Origin: Candidatus Nanohalarchaeota archaeon
GTDB taxonomy: Archaea > Nanohalarchaeota > Nanosalinia > Nanosalinales > JAFCCC01
Length of the DNA: 64,000 bases
Direction of reading: 5' to 3'
Assembly: GCA_017610385.1 (NCBI GenBank)
Contig: JAFCCC010000002.1
Location: 62,001 to 126,000 of the forward strand
Shown here: in pieces, positions 8,695 to 15,922 of the stretch
Layout: every line of letters begins with the position of its first letter
Position numbering within the stretch: the stretch's first letter is position 1
Position numbers and translations under genes: made by a program
Notes under the pieces: model-generated
Told to the model about the DNA's origin: nothing
Seen by the model: only the letters and a program-made list of their open reading frames with translations
The model's database searches: none

Positions 8695-9190
8695 ATGTTG
8701 AAAATAGATGTCGTTGCCAAGACGAATGATGGAACTCTTTATTCTATTATGGGTATCAGTTTCTCAAAAAAAGGAGATTTATACGTTTTTGATAAGGCGA
8801 AGGGGGGCGGCAAAGAAGTTTCATTATTCAATTCATCCTAGTGGTAAAATACACCTCAAACTAAATTGTAGAGATGTTGTTTTAAGATGAATTAGCAAGA
8901 TACCAATTCAACAGTTTAAAATACCCTGGACTTTAGGAAGTAAGCTTCTTGACATAAATGAGATTTCAGAGAAATATAAGGTATATAATTCTAGAAAAAA
9001 TAGAGATAGTTTTTTGGTGGACTTAACAAAATATCCTTATAAGAGGGTGTTGATGCAAATAACTCTTTTGACACGAAAAGTTCTGTTAGACTTTCAAAAA
9101 CAATATAAATATTATGAAAAGTCACAAGTTTATACTTTTGAAAATCAGCACATACATGTTGCACTATCTGTAAAAACCTACCCTAAATAA
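8695..9190 (+). pseudogene. Frameshifted and stop-interrupted gene, unknown family
   Basis: Reading from ATG 8695, the frame is coherent (IDVVAKTNDGTLYSIMGISF) up to a run of six G at 8802-8807. It continues sensibly only in the +1 frame (AKKFHYSIHPSGKIHLKLN) until an in-frame TGA at 8888-8890, after which the same frame stays open for 99 more codons to TAA at 9188-9190. Removing one G and the TGA yields a single protein of about 164 residues. TGA is a normal stop elsewhere in the window, so decay is more likely than recoding. The G-run change alone might be a sequencing error. Confidence 0.65.
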
Positions 9191-9242
9191 ATACTTTTTG
9201 TGCAGAAGGCACTTTATGTGCAACGCCAATAAAATCAAAACC

Positions 9243-9250
9243 TTTATATG
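9243..9250 (+). promoter_or_regulatory. TATA box for rps17e
   Basis: CCTTTATATGC places a TATA element about 30 nt before the S17e start, giving a very short leader. It matches the TTTATAT core used elsewhere in the window. Confidence 0.6.
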
Positions 9251-9279
9251 CTTAAAGCACTCAGTTCTTTCAGATTAAT

Positions 9280-9477
9280 ATGGGAAATGTAAGACCAAAT
9301 TTCATTAAGAGAATTGCAGAAGAAATGATTAAAGAGAATAAAGACGTTTTTACAGGAGATTTTGAGAAAAACAAAAAGATTCTTAATGAATTGGACGTTT
9401 TAGACTCAAAAGGATTACGAAACAGAATTGCTGGTCAAATTGTCAGAGATGTTTTGAATAAGAAATATCAAAACTAG
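9280..9477 (+). CDS. rps17e: 30S ribosomal protein S17e
   Basis: A 65-residue protein that aligns with archaeal S17e throughout: it opens MGNVRPNFIKRIAEEMI, has the TGDFEKNK middle and ends with the conserved GLRNRIAGQIVRDVL helix. S17e is a small-subunit protein shared by archaea and eukaryotes and absent from bacteria, so it supports the archaeal assignment. It is a single-gene unit with its own TATA box and a T-rich tract after the stop. Confidence 0.93.
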   Translation: MGNVRPNFIKRIAEEMIKENKDVFTGDFEKNKKILNELDVLDSKGLRNRIAGQIVRDVLNKKYQN

Positions 9478-9540
9478 TTTTCCTTTTTTTTAAATCTAAA
9501 TTTTCTTTAAAAGTCAAATTTTTCTTTAGAATTCAAATAA

Positions 9541-10014
9541 TTAACACCCGTATTTCCGTGCCCATTCTGAATCTCCAAAATCGCTTCGTTCACAATAATA
9601 AGTTAATATTTCTGCAAGCCCTTTTTTAAGTAACTGTTCGTTCAAGTTGATGCCTTTACAATAAATAACACCAATTCTTCGATCATAAGACATTTCTTGC
9701 TGTTTATCAATTAAAACTGTTGCAATACCTCCTATATTGCAAAGATCATGAGCTAATTTCGTTCCAGCCGCTTTAATTTCACCTTTTTCTGGAGTATTAA
9801 CTAAAGATAATCTTATTGGTATTTCGCAAACTTCTAAAGTATCTCCATCTCTAATTTGTGTAACGGGCCCCTTAATGTACTCTTCCGTAACAACACAATC
9901 TTGATTTTTTAGTGAACTAGTAAAAACAAATGCCACAACAAAAATCATAAACCCAAGAAATATTATCAATAATATTTTTACTGTTTCTTTCCATGGTATT
10001 TTTTGGAATTTCAT
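9541..10014 (-). CDS. Membrane-anchored thermonuclease (SNase) domain protein
   Basis: A 157-residue protein with one N-terminal transmembrane helix (about residues 12-31) and an outward SNase domain. The motif IRDGDTLEVCEIPIRLSLVN followed by TPEKGE carries the catalytic Asp/Arg/Glu set, and YDRRIGVIYC supplies the later Arg. It is shorter than the SNase at 5600-6502 and lacks the lamin-tail domain. Cysteines in the C-terminal part (CERSDFGDSEWARKYGC) may form disulfides outside the cell. A role in extracellular nucleic-acid breakdown is inferred from topology. Confidence 0.85.
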   Translation of the reverse strand: MKFQKIPWKETVKILLIIFLGFMIFVVAFVFTSSLKNQDCVVTEEYIKGPVTQIRDGDTLEVCEIPIRLSLVNTPEKGEIKAAGTKLAHDLCNIGGIATVLIDKQQEMSYDRRIGVIYCKGINLNEQLLKKGLAEILTYYCERSDFGDSEWARKYGC

Positions 10015-10209
10015 AATAAGTTCTCTTGTGACTGTTTTTTATACCAATATAAGAAAATTGGTGAGTTGGGTTTAAATTTTTGTAGTTTTTTAAGAACGCA
10101 ACAACCAACCGAATTTCGGTCGCACCTCCCGCAGACGCAATATAACCTCTAGAAAAGCGATATCCTTATATTCTTTTGGCTATATACTTACCCTTATCAA
10201 GTGATTAAA

Positions 10210-10725
10210 ATGGTGCAAGATGGGTATGATACTGAAGAAATTGGATTAAATGAAGAATCAGGAAAAAATTTAAGTTATGCAGTTAGTATTCGTGATTATT
10301 TATTAACTAATGGAACTGCACTTCGACAATTACAGGTGGGAACCGCATTAGCGGTACTTGAGAGTTTCTTAGAAGAAATAGCACCTTATGGGGCTCCAGA
10401 ATTAGGTGAGATTACCTATGAATGTATGAACGGTAAACGTTTACGAGATCAAACCCCACATACAGAAAGATTCAGTGATCCAGAACAAGTTTACAGCTAT
10501 GCAGGAAAAAACAATCATAGATTTAATCGGTTTACTGCCCCAGTTTATTTAAACAAAATCCCTATTTTTGTGGCTGATTTTGATAATCATGGAAAATTAA
10601 CAATAACAGCAAATAATCCAACAGATAATCCTTTATGCGAAGCAGACTTGGATCATATTTGGTCAGAAATATGTTCTGAAGAGGTTTTAGGTAACATTTC
10701 AGCAAGTTTTATGCAAAAAGATTAA
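10210..10725 (+). CDS. Hypothetical soluble acidic protein
   Basis: Encodes about 171 residues from ATG 10210; the in-frame GTG at 10201 belongs to a GTGAT Shine-Dalgarno-like element rather than being the start. The protein is acidic and soluble, with a helical first half and a probable beta-rich second half (RFTAPVYLNKIPIFVADFDN). No signal peptide, membrane segment or known motif is visible. A TATA-like CTATATACTT lies near 10180. It is followed by another unknown gene on the same strand with its own short spacer. Confidence 0.6.
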   Translation: MVQDGYDTEEIGLNEESGKNLSYAVSIRDYLLTNGTALRQLQVGTALAVLESFLEEIAPYGAPELGEITYECMNGKRLRDQTPHTERFSDPEQVYSYAGKNNHRFNRFTAPVYLNKIPIFVADFDNHGKLTITANNPTDNPLCEADLDHIWSEICSEEVLGNISASFMQKD

Positions 10726-10783
10726 AAAGAAAGAAGAAATGGACATTACATAAAAATATAAATTATGTTGCGAAACAACAATT

Positions 10784-11227
10784 ATGTCTGAAACTGTAGG
10801 TATACAACCCGGATTCATACCAAAAATTCCAGTTGAAGCGTATAAAAGAGATAATTGTGTGAATGCTATACGTAGTGTTCTTGACGGAGGACGAGTTACA
10901 GAATATAGATTGGCTCAAATCCGACAGCTGTTAGATACAATAAATAATTCTTTTGAAGTACATGATGCTTATAAAACGTTAAGTATAGATAACACCCCAA
11001 AAGAAGCGATAAAACAATATTTGGTTACGTTAACTTGGTATACTAAACTTTGCAAAAGAGAACCTGTCATTGAATCCACCGTAGAAAAATATGTGGCTGC
11101 TTTAGGGAATCTTCAACAAACTCTCACGGCCCTATTAAAAAAAGAAAAAATTACAACAGAAGCTGCAGAGATACTTGAATCATATATGAAGGAATATGTA
11201 TGTGAACCTTTGAGTTCACCAATATGA
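10784..11227 (+). CDS. Hypothetical helical protein
   Basis: A 147-residue soluble, mostly alpha-helical protein of unknown family. Notable segments are VNAIRSVLDGGRVTEYRLAQ and ALGNLQQTLTALLKKEKITT. The start ATG follows a short AT-rich spacer after the preceding unknown gene (58 nt), so the two may be co-transcribed. No catalytic motif is seen. Confidence 0.6.
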   Translation: MSETVGIQPGFIPKIPVEAYKRDNCVNAIRSVLDGGRVTEYRLAQIRQLLDTINNSFEVHDAYKTLSIDNTPKEAIKQYLVTLTWYTKLCKREPVIESTVEKYVAALGNLQQTLTALLKKEKITTEAAEILESYMKEYVCEPLSSPI

Positions 11228-11273
11228 AAATAAATTATTTCTAACGAGAAAAAGGAAAAAAGAAAGAATTGGT

Positions 11274-11477
11274 TTATCTTATTGCCAATTCAATATCCTC
11301 TCTTTTAATAGTTCTTCTTTTTGCATGCCGTGATGCCCTTAGTGCTTCATCAGCTACTGCTTGTGCCATGTCTTCTATAATTTCTCTTACTGCGGCAACA
11401 GCATCTTCAGAAACTCTTTCGGCTCCTGCATTTCTCATTAATCTTTCAAGAGGTGCTAATGGTAAAATTTTCTTCAT
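11274..11477 (-). CDS. Archaeal histone
   Basis: A 67-residue single histone-fold protein: LPLAPLERLMRNAGAERVSE, then AVAAVREIIEDMAQAVADEA and the C-terminal RHAKRRTIKREDIELAIR. These match the HMf/HTa-type core (alpha1-L1-alpha2-L2-alpha3) with the L2 RTI/KR residues that contact DNA. It packages chromosomal DNA as dimers and longer polymers. The start is preceded by TAGGTGACTTAAA, a good match to the archaeal anti-Shine-Dalgarno. It diverges from the TFB gene. Confidence 0.95.
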   Translation of the reverse strand: MKKILPLAPLERLMRNAGAERVSEDAVAAVREIIEDMAQAVADEALRASRHAKRRTIKREDIELAIR

Positions 11478-11642
11478 TTTAAGTCACCTATTCCTTTTAT
11501 ATTTAATTCGAAGACATGGTTTATATAGTTTATTGTAATATGGTTCCAATTAGACCTTTAAATAAGATATTTCCTTGAATTTGGCGTTTTATTTTGTACT
11601 TTGAAAAGGATAACGGCAGTGGAAGTGACAGCTACCGAAACC

Positions 11643-11650
11643 TTTATATA
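11643..11650 (+). promoter_or_regulatory. Upstream TATA box before tfb
   Basis: CCTTTATATACTGGAC has the same core as the promoter at 2992. It lies about 130 nt before the TFB start, so a transcript from here would have a leader of about 100 nt. It may be an alternative TFB promoter, used together with the nearer box at 11721. Confidence 0.45.
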
Positions 11651-11720
11651 CTGGACAAAGATAGTATAAAACTACTCTTAGGGACGGATTTAGTCTATCA
11701 TATATTCTCCAGAAGATAAA

Positions 11721-11728
11721 TTTATATA
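11721..11728 (+). promoter_or_regulatory. Proximal TATA box for tfb
   Basis: TTTATATAAGG lies about 50 nt before ATG 11773. The expected start of transcription near 11750 leaves a short leader containing the GGGGGAA element before the ATG. Two TATA boxes before a general transcription factor gene suggest tuned or autoregulated expression. Confidence 0.55.
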
Positions 11729-11772
11729 AGGTTAGCTGGAACTATATATGTACTACTTTGGGGGAAATACAA

Positions 11773-12771
11773 ATGGGTCAAGAATTTGAAATCGCAGGTG
11801 AAGAAGAAATCATGGAAGATACCACTCCTCGTTCTGAAGAACCTAAAAAATCAGCATCTAAACTAAAATGTCCTGATTGTGGTTGTACTGAATTTAAAGA
11901 AGATCGAGTTAAAGGTGAAGTAGTTTGTACTCGTTGTGGTTTAGTTTTAGAAGATAATATTATTGATGAAGCACCAGAATGGCGAGCTTTTGATGCAGAA
12001 CAAAGAAATCAAAAAGCAAGAGCTGGAGCTCCATTAACGTATACAAAACATGATATGGGTGTTTCGACTGAAATTGGTATGGGTCTTGGAGAACTTTACA
12101 AAGTTTCTGGAAAGAAAAGGGCCCAATATTATAGATTAAGAAAATGGCACAAGAGACTTACTAAATCCAAAGATAGGAATTTGGGTTTTGCTTTGTCTGA
12201 ATTAAATAGATTAATTTCTCATATGAGCTTACCAAAAACAGTTCACGAAGAAGTAGCTCGTTTGTATGAAAAAGCAGTTGATAAAGGATTAGTTAGAGGA
12301 AGATCAATGGAAAGTGTTATCACGGCTTTAATATATATTGTAGCAAGAAAACAAGGTACTCCAAGAACTTTAGACGAAATTAGTGAAGCATCTGACATTG
12401 AAAAAAGAGAAATAGGAAGAGCTTATAGATATGTTGCAAGAGAACTTGGATTAAGAATTTTACCTGCTAAGGCTCAAGACTATCTACCTAGATTTTCAGC
12501 TAAACTTCAACTTTCAGGAGAGGTTCAAGCAAGAGCCAGAAAAATCATCCAAGCTGCGAAACTAAAGGATCTTTTATCGGGTAAAGGACCAACTGGTGTT
12601 GCCGCGGCCGCTTTGTATATTGCAGCAGTACTAGAAGGAGAAAAGAGAACTCAAAGAGAAGTTGCAGACATTGTTGGCGTGACTGAAGTTACAATTAGAA
12701 ATAGATACAAAGAATTAGTCGATAAGTTGGGTTTAGAGGAAGAAGTCGAAAAGCGAAACGAGGAAGCTTAA
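11773..12771 (+). CDS. tfb: Transcription initiation factor TFB
   Basis: About 332 residues from ATG 11773 (an upstream TTG at 11758 is less likely). Near residue 30 is a zinc ribbon (CPDCGCTEF, then VVCTRCGLVLED), followed by the B-finger region (APEWRAFDAEQ) and two cyclin-like repeats, the second ending with the helix-turn-helix REVADIVGVTEVTIRNRYKE that binds the BRE. TFB bridges TBP-bound DNA and RNA polymerase. Its TAA overlaps by 4 nt the stop of a convergent HEPN gene, and the final 24 bases of the gene are repeated after that toxin-antitoxin pair. Confidence 0.96.
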   Translation: MGQEFEIAGEEEIMEDTTPRSEEPKKSASKLKCPDCGCTEFKEDRVKGEVVCTRCGLVLEDNIIDEAPEWRAFDAEQRNQKARAGAPLTYTKHDMGVSTEIGMGLGELYKVSGKKRAQYYRLRKWHKRLTKSKDRNLGFALSELNRLISHMSLPKTVHEEVARLYEKAVDKGLVRGRSMESVITALIYIVARKQGTPRTLDEISEASDIEKREIGRAYRYVARELGLRILPAKAQDYLPRFSAKLQLSGEVQARARKIIQAAKLKDLLSGKGPTGVAAAALYIAAVLEGEKRTQREVADIVGVTEVTIRNRYKELVDKLGLEEEVEKRNEEA

Positions 12772-12772
12772 A
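12749..12772 (+). repeat. Direct repeat, copy 1 (TFB 3' end)
   Basis: The 24 bases that encode the end of TFB (KRNEEA-stop) match positions 13748-13771 at 22 of 24 sites, exactly 999 bp apart. The MNT/HEPN pair lies between the copies. Both mismatches are third- or first-position changes that keep Arg and Asn. Confidence 0.7.
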
Positions 12773-13184
12773 TCTCAGTTAAATATTTTTCTTTTAGGTT
12801 TTTTCTCATTGCAAAAATTTTGAGTAAAAGCAATTTACCTTGTTCAAGATCTAGTTTTGTTCCATAATAGTTTATGCCATTTCGAATATATCTAAATTTG
12901 TCAAAATCTTTGAAATTAAAATTTTCTAAAATAGCATTTAGTAATTCACCAACACACACATGAGATAAAACCTTATAGCCATTTAAAACGCATAACGCAT
13001 CTAAAATCTCTCTCAAAGAATCGTACGCCAATGAAACATACGCTGAAACAGAAATCTCAGTTATTTTTGCCAACTTGATCGTTTGTTCTTTTGAATTCGA
13101 CATTTCAGTCAGAGATTTTACAAGTTCTAGATTTACTCTAGTTTTTTTTATTACACCTTTCCGAAAACACTCGTCTAAATCCAT
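12768..13184 (-). CDS. HEPN-domain protein of an MNT/HEPN toxin-antitoxin pair
   Basis: A 138-residue helical protein. The C-terminal part has FRYIRNGINYYGTKL, which places an R-x4-Y motif where HEPN toxins carry their R-x4-6-H/Y catalytic pair. The start overlaps the end of the MNT gene by 10 nt, so the two are translationally coupled. In known systems the nucleotidyltransferase partner AMPylates the HEPN RNase near its active site. Its stop overlaps the TFB stop by 4 nt, indicating a recent, compact insertion. Confidence 0.78.
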   Translation of the reverse strand: MDLDECFRKGVIKKTRVNLELVKSLTEMSNSKEQTIKLAKITEISVSAYVSLAYDSLREILDALCVLNGYKVLSHVCVGELLNAILENFNFKDFDKFRYIRNGINYYGTKLDLEQGKLLLLKIFAMRKNLKEKYLTEI

Positions 13185-13699
13185 TTTATCGCTCCTTGCA
13201 AAACTAGCCCATTAAGAATGTTATTTATCAGATGTTTGTTTTTTATTTCTTTTAAATCGGTCACTGCAAAAATTTGAAGTTTTCGTCCCAATAATTGCTC
13301 AAATTTTTTCAGTTTTGGAAATTCTTTTGTGGTTTCTGAAATAATCACAAAATCAAAATCACTTGTTTCTGTATCTAAACCGTCTGCAGTAGAACCAAAT
13401 AATATAATCGTAGGTTTTAAATATGTTTTATTTAATTCTGCAATCAGTCCACACGTTTTTATCTTTCTTATACTATAATATACTTTTAAATCTCGATAGG
13501 AATCACTTTCAATATTCGCCTTGTAAAGTTTGAGAGTTCTTTCTTGTCTTGTTTGTAAAATGTGAAGTTCATTTAATTTTTTCAAATTTTTACTGGCGGT
13601 AGCAGGCGCTATTTTTGAAATCCTGGCAACCTCTCTTACATTAAATTCGCAATTTGGTTCTTCAAAAAATAATCTTAATATGTTTAATATTTTGAACAT
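13175..13699 (-). CDS. HTH-linked MNT nucleotidyltransferase (antitoxin of HEPN pair)
   Basis: A 174-residue protein. Residues 1-60 form a winged-helix domain (VREVARISKIAPATASKNLK) that could bind its own promoter. Residues about 85-174 are a minimal nucleotidyltransferase: TIILFGSTADGLDTETSDFD contains the GS-x-G and D-x-D motif of the pol-beta superfamily. It is first in the two-gene operon, overlapping the HEPN gene. In studied MntA/HepT pairs this enzyme neutralises the toxin by adding AMP; the fused HTH would add transcriptional control. Confidence 0.85.
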   Translation of the reverse strand: MFKILNILRLFFEEPNCEFNVREVARISKIAPATASKNLKKLNELHILQTRQERTLKLYKANIESDSYRDLKVYYSIRKIKTCGLIAELNKTYLKPTIILFGSTADGLDTETSDFDFVIISETTKEFPKLKKFEQLLGRKLQIFAVTDLKEIKNKHLINNILNGLVLQGAIKWI

Positions 13700-13747
13700 A
13701 TGTTCATTTTTATAAACACTTATTTAAATAGATTTGTCTTTTGATTA

Positions 13748-13771
13748 AAAAGAGAAATGAGGAAGCTTAAA
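13748..13771 (+). repeat. Direct repeat, copy 2 (displaced TFB 3' end)
   Basis: This copy reads K-R-N-E-E-A-stop in the TFB frame like copy 1, with AGA for CGA and AAT for AAC. No TFB coding lies upstream of it, so it looks like a displaced or imported gene end at the far boundary of the toxin-antitoxin insert. Confidence 0.7.
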
Positions 13772-13800
13772 ATTCTTCAATTTAATTTACATATTTGAGT

Positions 13801-14028
13801 ATGGACTTTAAAAAAATTCGGAGAATTTTAGATAGAGTAGATTCTATTGTAGAGCCACGTGAAACTTTGATTTATGGCGCGATTAATGTATTTAGTGGTG
13901 GTGTTGTATTTTATGGCCTTTCTTTTGGTTCACCAGAGGAATCTCAAGCTTTGATTAATCTCGTAATACTAATTGGCGCTGCAAGTTACGGTGCAAGCTA
14001 TGGTAAACTAATCTCTAAAAAATACTAA
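13801..14028 (+). CDS. Small membrane protein
   Basis: A 75-residue protein from ATG 13801. Two hydrophobic segments (about residues 26-44 and 51-69, the latter rich in Gly/Ala/Ser) follow a charged N-terminus (MDFKKIRRILDRVDSIVEPR). Family not recognised. It begins 30 nt after the second TFB-end repeat, so it may have been the original neighbour of tfb before the toxin-antitoxin insertion. Confidence 0.55.
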   Translation: MDFKKIRRILDRVDSIVEPRETLIYGAINVFSGGVVFYGLSFGSPEESQALINLVILIGAASYGASYGKLISKKY

Positions 14029-14059
14029 TTTTAAATAGAATCTGCTTCTTACAGTTCTT

Positions 14060-14572
14060 ATGCCACAATTTATTCGTTACCCGCAAAAAAGACCTAAGAA
14101 AAAGAAAACATGGGTACAAAAAATGAATTCATACAAAGATTTGCCTAAAATTCAAGAGATGAGTGGAAAATTAAAAGAGATTCATGGTTCAGGAAGAATT
14201 TTGCTTCCTGCCCCGTCAGATATTTATGAAATAATGAAAAGTATTCCAGAAGGAACTATAATTACAATTGATCAAATTGGTGAAATCTTGAAAGAACATT
14301 ATAAAGTGGATGTTGTGGATTTAGTTCGTTTAGGTTTATTTGCTAAAATATGTGCTCATGCGTCCCAAGAAAAGCGAAAATTAGATCATAGTGTATTTTT
14401 TCCATTTTGGAGAACCCTGAAAAGAGATGGAAGTTTAAATCCAAATTATCCCGGCGGAATAGCTATTCAGAAAAGACTATTAGAAAGAGAAGGTCATTTA
14501 GTGGTTAAAAGAGCCACTAAATTTATTGTTAAAGACTATCAAAAAACAATGTTTGAATCTGGAGAACACTAA
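14060..14572 (+). CDS. MGMT-family protein without the active-site cysteine
   Basis: A 170-residue protein. Residues about 50-155 match the DNA-binding domain of O6-alkylguanine transferases and alkyltransferase-like proteins: SIPEGTIITIDQIGEILKEH, LGLFAKICAH and PFWRTLKRDGSLNPNYPGG, then QKRLLEREGH. The PCHR motif with the methyl-accepting Cys is replaced by PFWR, so it should not act as a suicide methyltransferase. It probably recognises alkylated bases or flags them for other repair. The Lys-rich N-terminus (KKRPKKKKTW-like) adds nucleic-acid affinity. Confidence 0.75.
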   Translation: MPQFIRYPQKRPKKKKTWVQKMNSYKDLPKIQEMSGKLKEIHGSGRILLPAPSDIYEIMKSIPEGTIITIDQIGEILKEHYKVDVVDLVRLGLFAKICAHASQEKRKLDHSVFFPFWRTLKRDGSLNPNYPGGIAIQKRLLEREGHLVVKRATKFIVKDYQKTMFESGEH

Positions 14573-14606
14573 TGATTTGTCTTAGACTTTCTTTTTAGTT
14601 AATTCA

Positions 14607-14897
14607 TTAAAGTGCGTCTTTGACTGTGCCTGTTTTTTCTTTAAAGTTAATTCCATAAGAACTCATTGCACTTTCCATATTTGGACCAAATGCGCCTGCA
14701 ATAACTAACTCTACTTTTTTGTCCTTAAGTACTTTAGCTACTCCAAAACCTGCACCGCCACCCCCCATTCGAAACGGATTTTTTATTGTTTCTACTAAGG
14801 TTCCATTCTCGAAAATTAAGTAGAATGGAGATCTACCTGCCTGTTGACTTATTTCAGAGTCCTCTTGATCGGATAATGCTGCTATAGCTATTTTCAT
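14607..14897 (-). CDS. NifX/NifB-type dinitrogenase cofactor-like domain protein
   Basis: A 96-residue protein of the dinitrogenase iron-molybdenum cofactor-binding family: MKIAIAALSDQEDSEISQQA, then GRSPFYLIFENG, a Gly-rich MGGGGAGFGVAKVL and VELVIAGAFGPNMESAM. In nif systems such proteins carry metal-sulfur clusters; stand-alone archaeal versions have unknown clients. It is the last gene of a three-gene operon with two permease-like proteins, each joined by a 4-nt overlap, so it may bind a metal or metalloid moved by the membrane pair. Confidence 0.82.
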   Translation of the reverse strand: MKIAIAALSDQEDSEISQQAGRSPFYLIFENGTLVETIKNPFRMGGGGAGFGVAKVLKDKKVELVIAGAFGPNMESAMSSYGINFKEKTGTVKDAL

Positions 14898-15418
14898 TTT
14901 TTCACCCCCACAAACTTTTCTAAAAGATATCCATTAATTATTGAAAAGATAATTGTATATATTGCTAAAATGAATGTAAATGTCCAACCAAAATAAAGAA
15001 CCAACACAGGTAGTAAGGGAATTTTAATTGAGCGATTATACAAAAATGTGGATATTAATGCTAAACGCATTCCTTTTTCTTTAAGTTCACTTAGTAGTGG
15101 ATACCATAGGTAAATTGGACCAGTAGATAATATCCCACCAATAATTGCTATAACCCAGCCTTTGATTTTTGATTTTTGCCCGAGAAAATTCTTAATTTGC
15201 TTTGGTTTTATGAATAAACTAGTTAGGAAAAGTAAAACAATAACTCCTGCGAACGTTGGAAGTATTTTTAAAAATAACCCGCCCGAATAGATAAAAGCGC
15301 GATAAACCAAGTTGGGAGATAAAATAAAAAGGACTAAATAAAGCAAAGAGATTCCAAATACAAAAAGCATTGTACCGGTTATTCTTTCTTTTAATTTCCT
15401 TAATTTATTTAATTTCAT
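14894..15418 (-). CDS. Permease half-protein, DUF318-like
   Basis: A 174-residue integral membrane protein with about five hydrophobic helices. Conserved-looking elements are GGILSTGPIYLWYPLLSEL and a middle cytoplasmic loop. It overlaps the preceding half-permease by 4 nt and the NifX-like gene by 4 nt. The pair of half-length proteins resembles the two halves of DUF318/UPF0718 permeases, which are fused in many organisms. The substrate is unknown; a metal or thiol compound is guessed only from the NifX-like partner. Confidence 0.65.
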   Translation of the reverse strand: MKLNKLRKLKERITGTMLFVFGISLLYLVLFILSPNLVYRAFIYSGGLFLKILPTFAGVIVLLFLTSLFIKPKQIKNFLGQKSKIKGWVIAIIGGILSTGPIYLWYPLLSELKEKGMRLALISTFLYNRSIKIPLLPVLVLYFGWTFTFILAIYTIIFSIINGYLLEKFVGVKK

Positions 15419-15843
15419 AGTAACCCCAACGTAAAACTCATTAATATTGCAATTACAATAGCTGCAACAAAACTAATTAAATTTCTAAATATCGCAAATT
15501 TCCGTCCTAACATTAAACTTTCAGCAGGGAATTGAACAAACCCAACAGTCACCCATGCAAGAATAAAAGCAAGTACTGCAAGCAAACTGATTCCATTGTT
15601 CAATAACTCACCACCAACAATGTAAGAAGTAATTGGATTGCCTGCGGCTACACTACCTATTGACGCACCAATTATAGGATCTAGAATTATGTTTTTGGTA
15701 AAAATTTTGGAATAAAATTCTTTTGGAACTGCCACAAAAACTATAGAAACTAATAGAACCATTGCAATTAAAATTGGAATTGTTTTTTTTAGGTTATTCC
15801 AAGTTTTTATACCAGCATCTTTAAAATCTAAAGTCATAATCAT
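15415..15843 (-). CDS. Permease half-protein, DUF318-like
   Basis: A 142-residue membrane protein, first gene of the operon. Its core GSVAAGNPITSYIVGGELL followed by AFILAWVTVGFVQFPAESL is typical of the DUF318 permease family. A TTTAAATA box 20-25 nt before ATG 15843 implies a leaderless message. Together with the next gene it should make one functional transporter. Confidence 0.72.
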   Translation of the reverse strand: MIMTLDFKDAGIKTWNNLKKTIPILIAMVLLVSIVFVAVPKEFYSKIFTKNIILDPIIGASIGSVAAGNPITSYIVGGELLNNGISLLAVLAFILAWVTVGFVQFPAESLMLGRKFAIFRNLISFVAAIVIAILMSFTLGLL

Positions 15844-15922
15844 AATGAATACTTATTCATATTTAAAGCTATTGGAACCTGAATCGAATGCAATCTCGCA
15901 ATTCAATACTTACACCTAAAAC

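Noticed and set aside
8888-8890. In-frame TGA read as selenocysteine or recoded
   Set aside because: TGA is used as a normal stop in several genes here, no SECIS-like hairpin is seen, and a frameshift also disrupts the gene.
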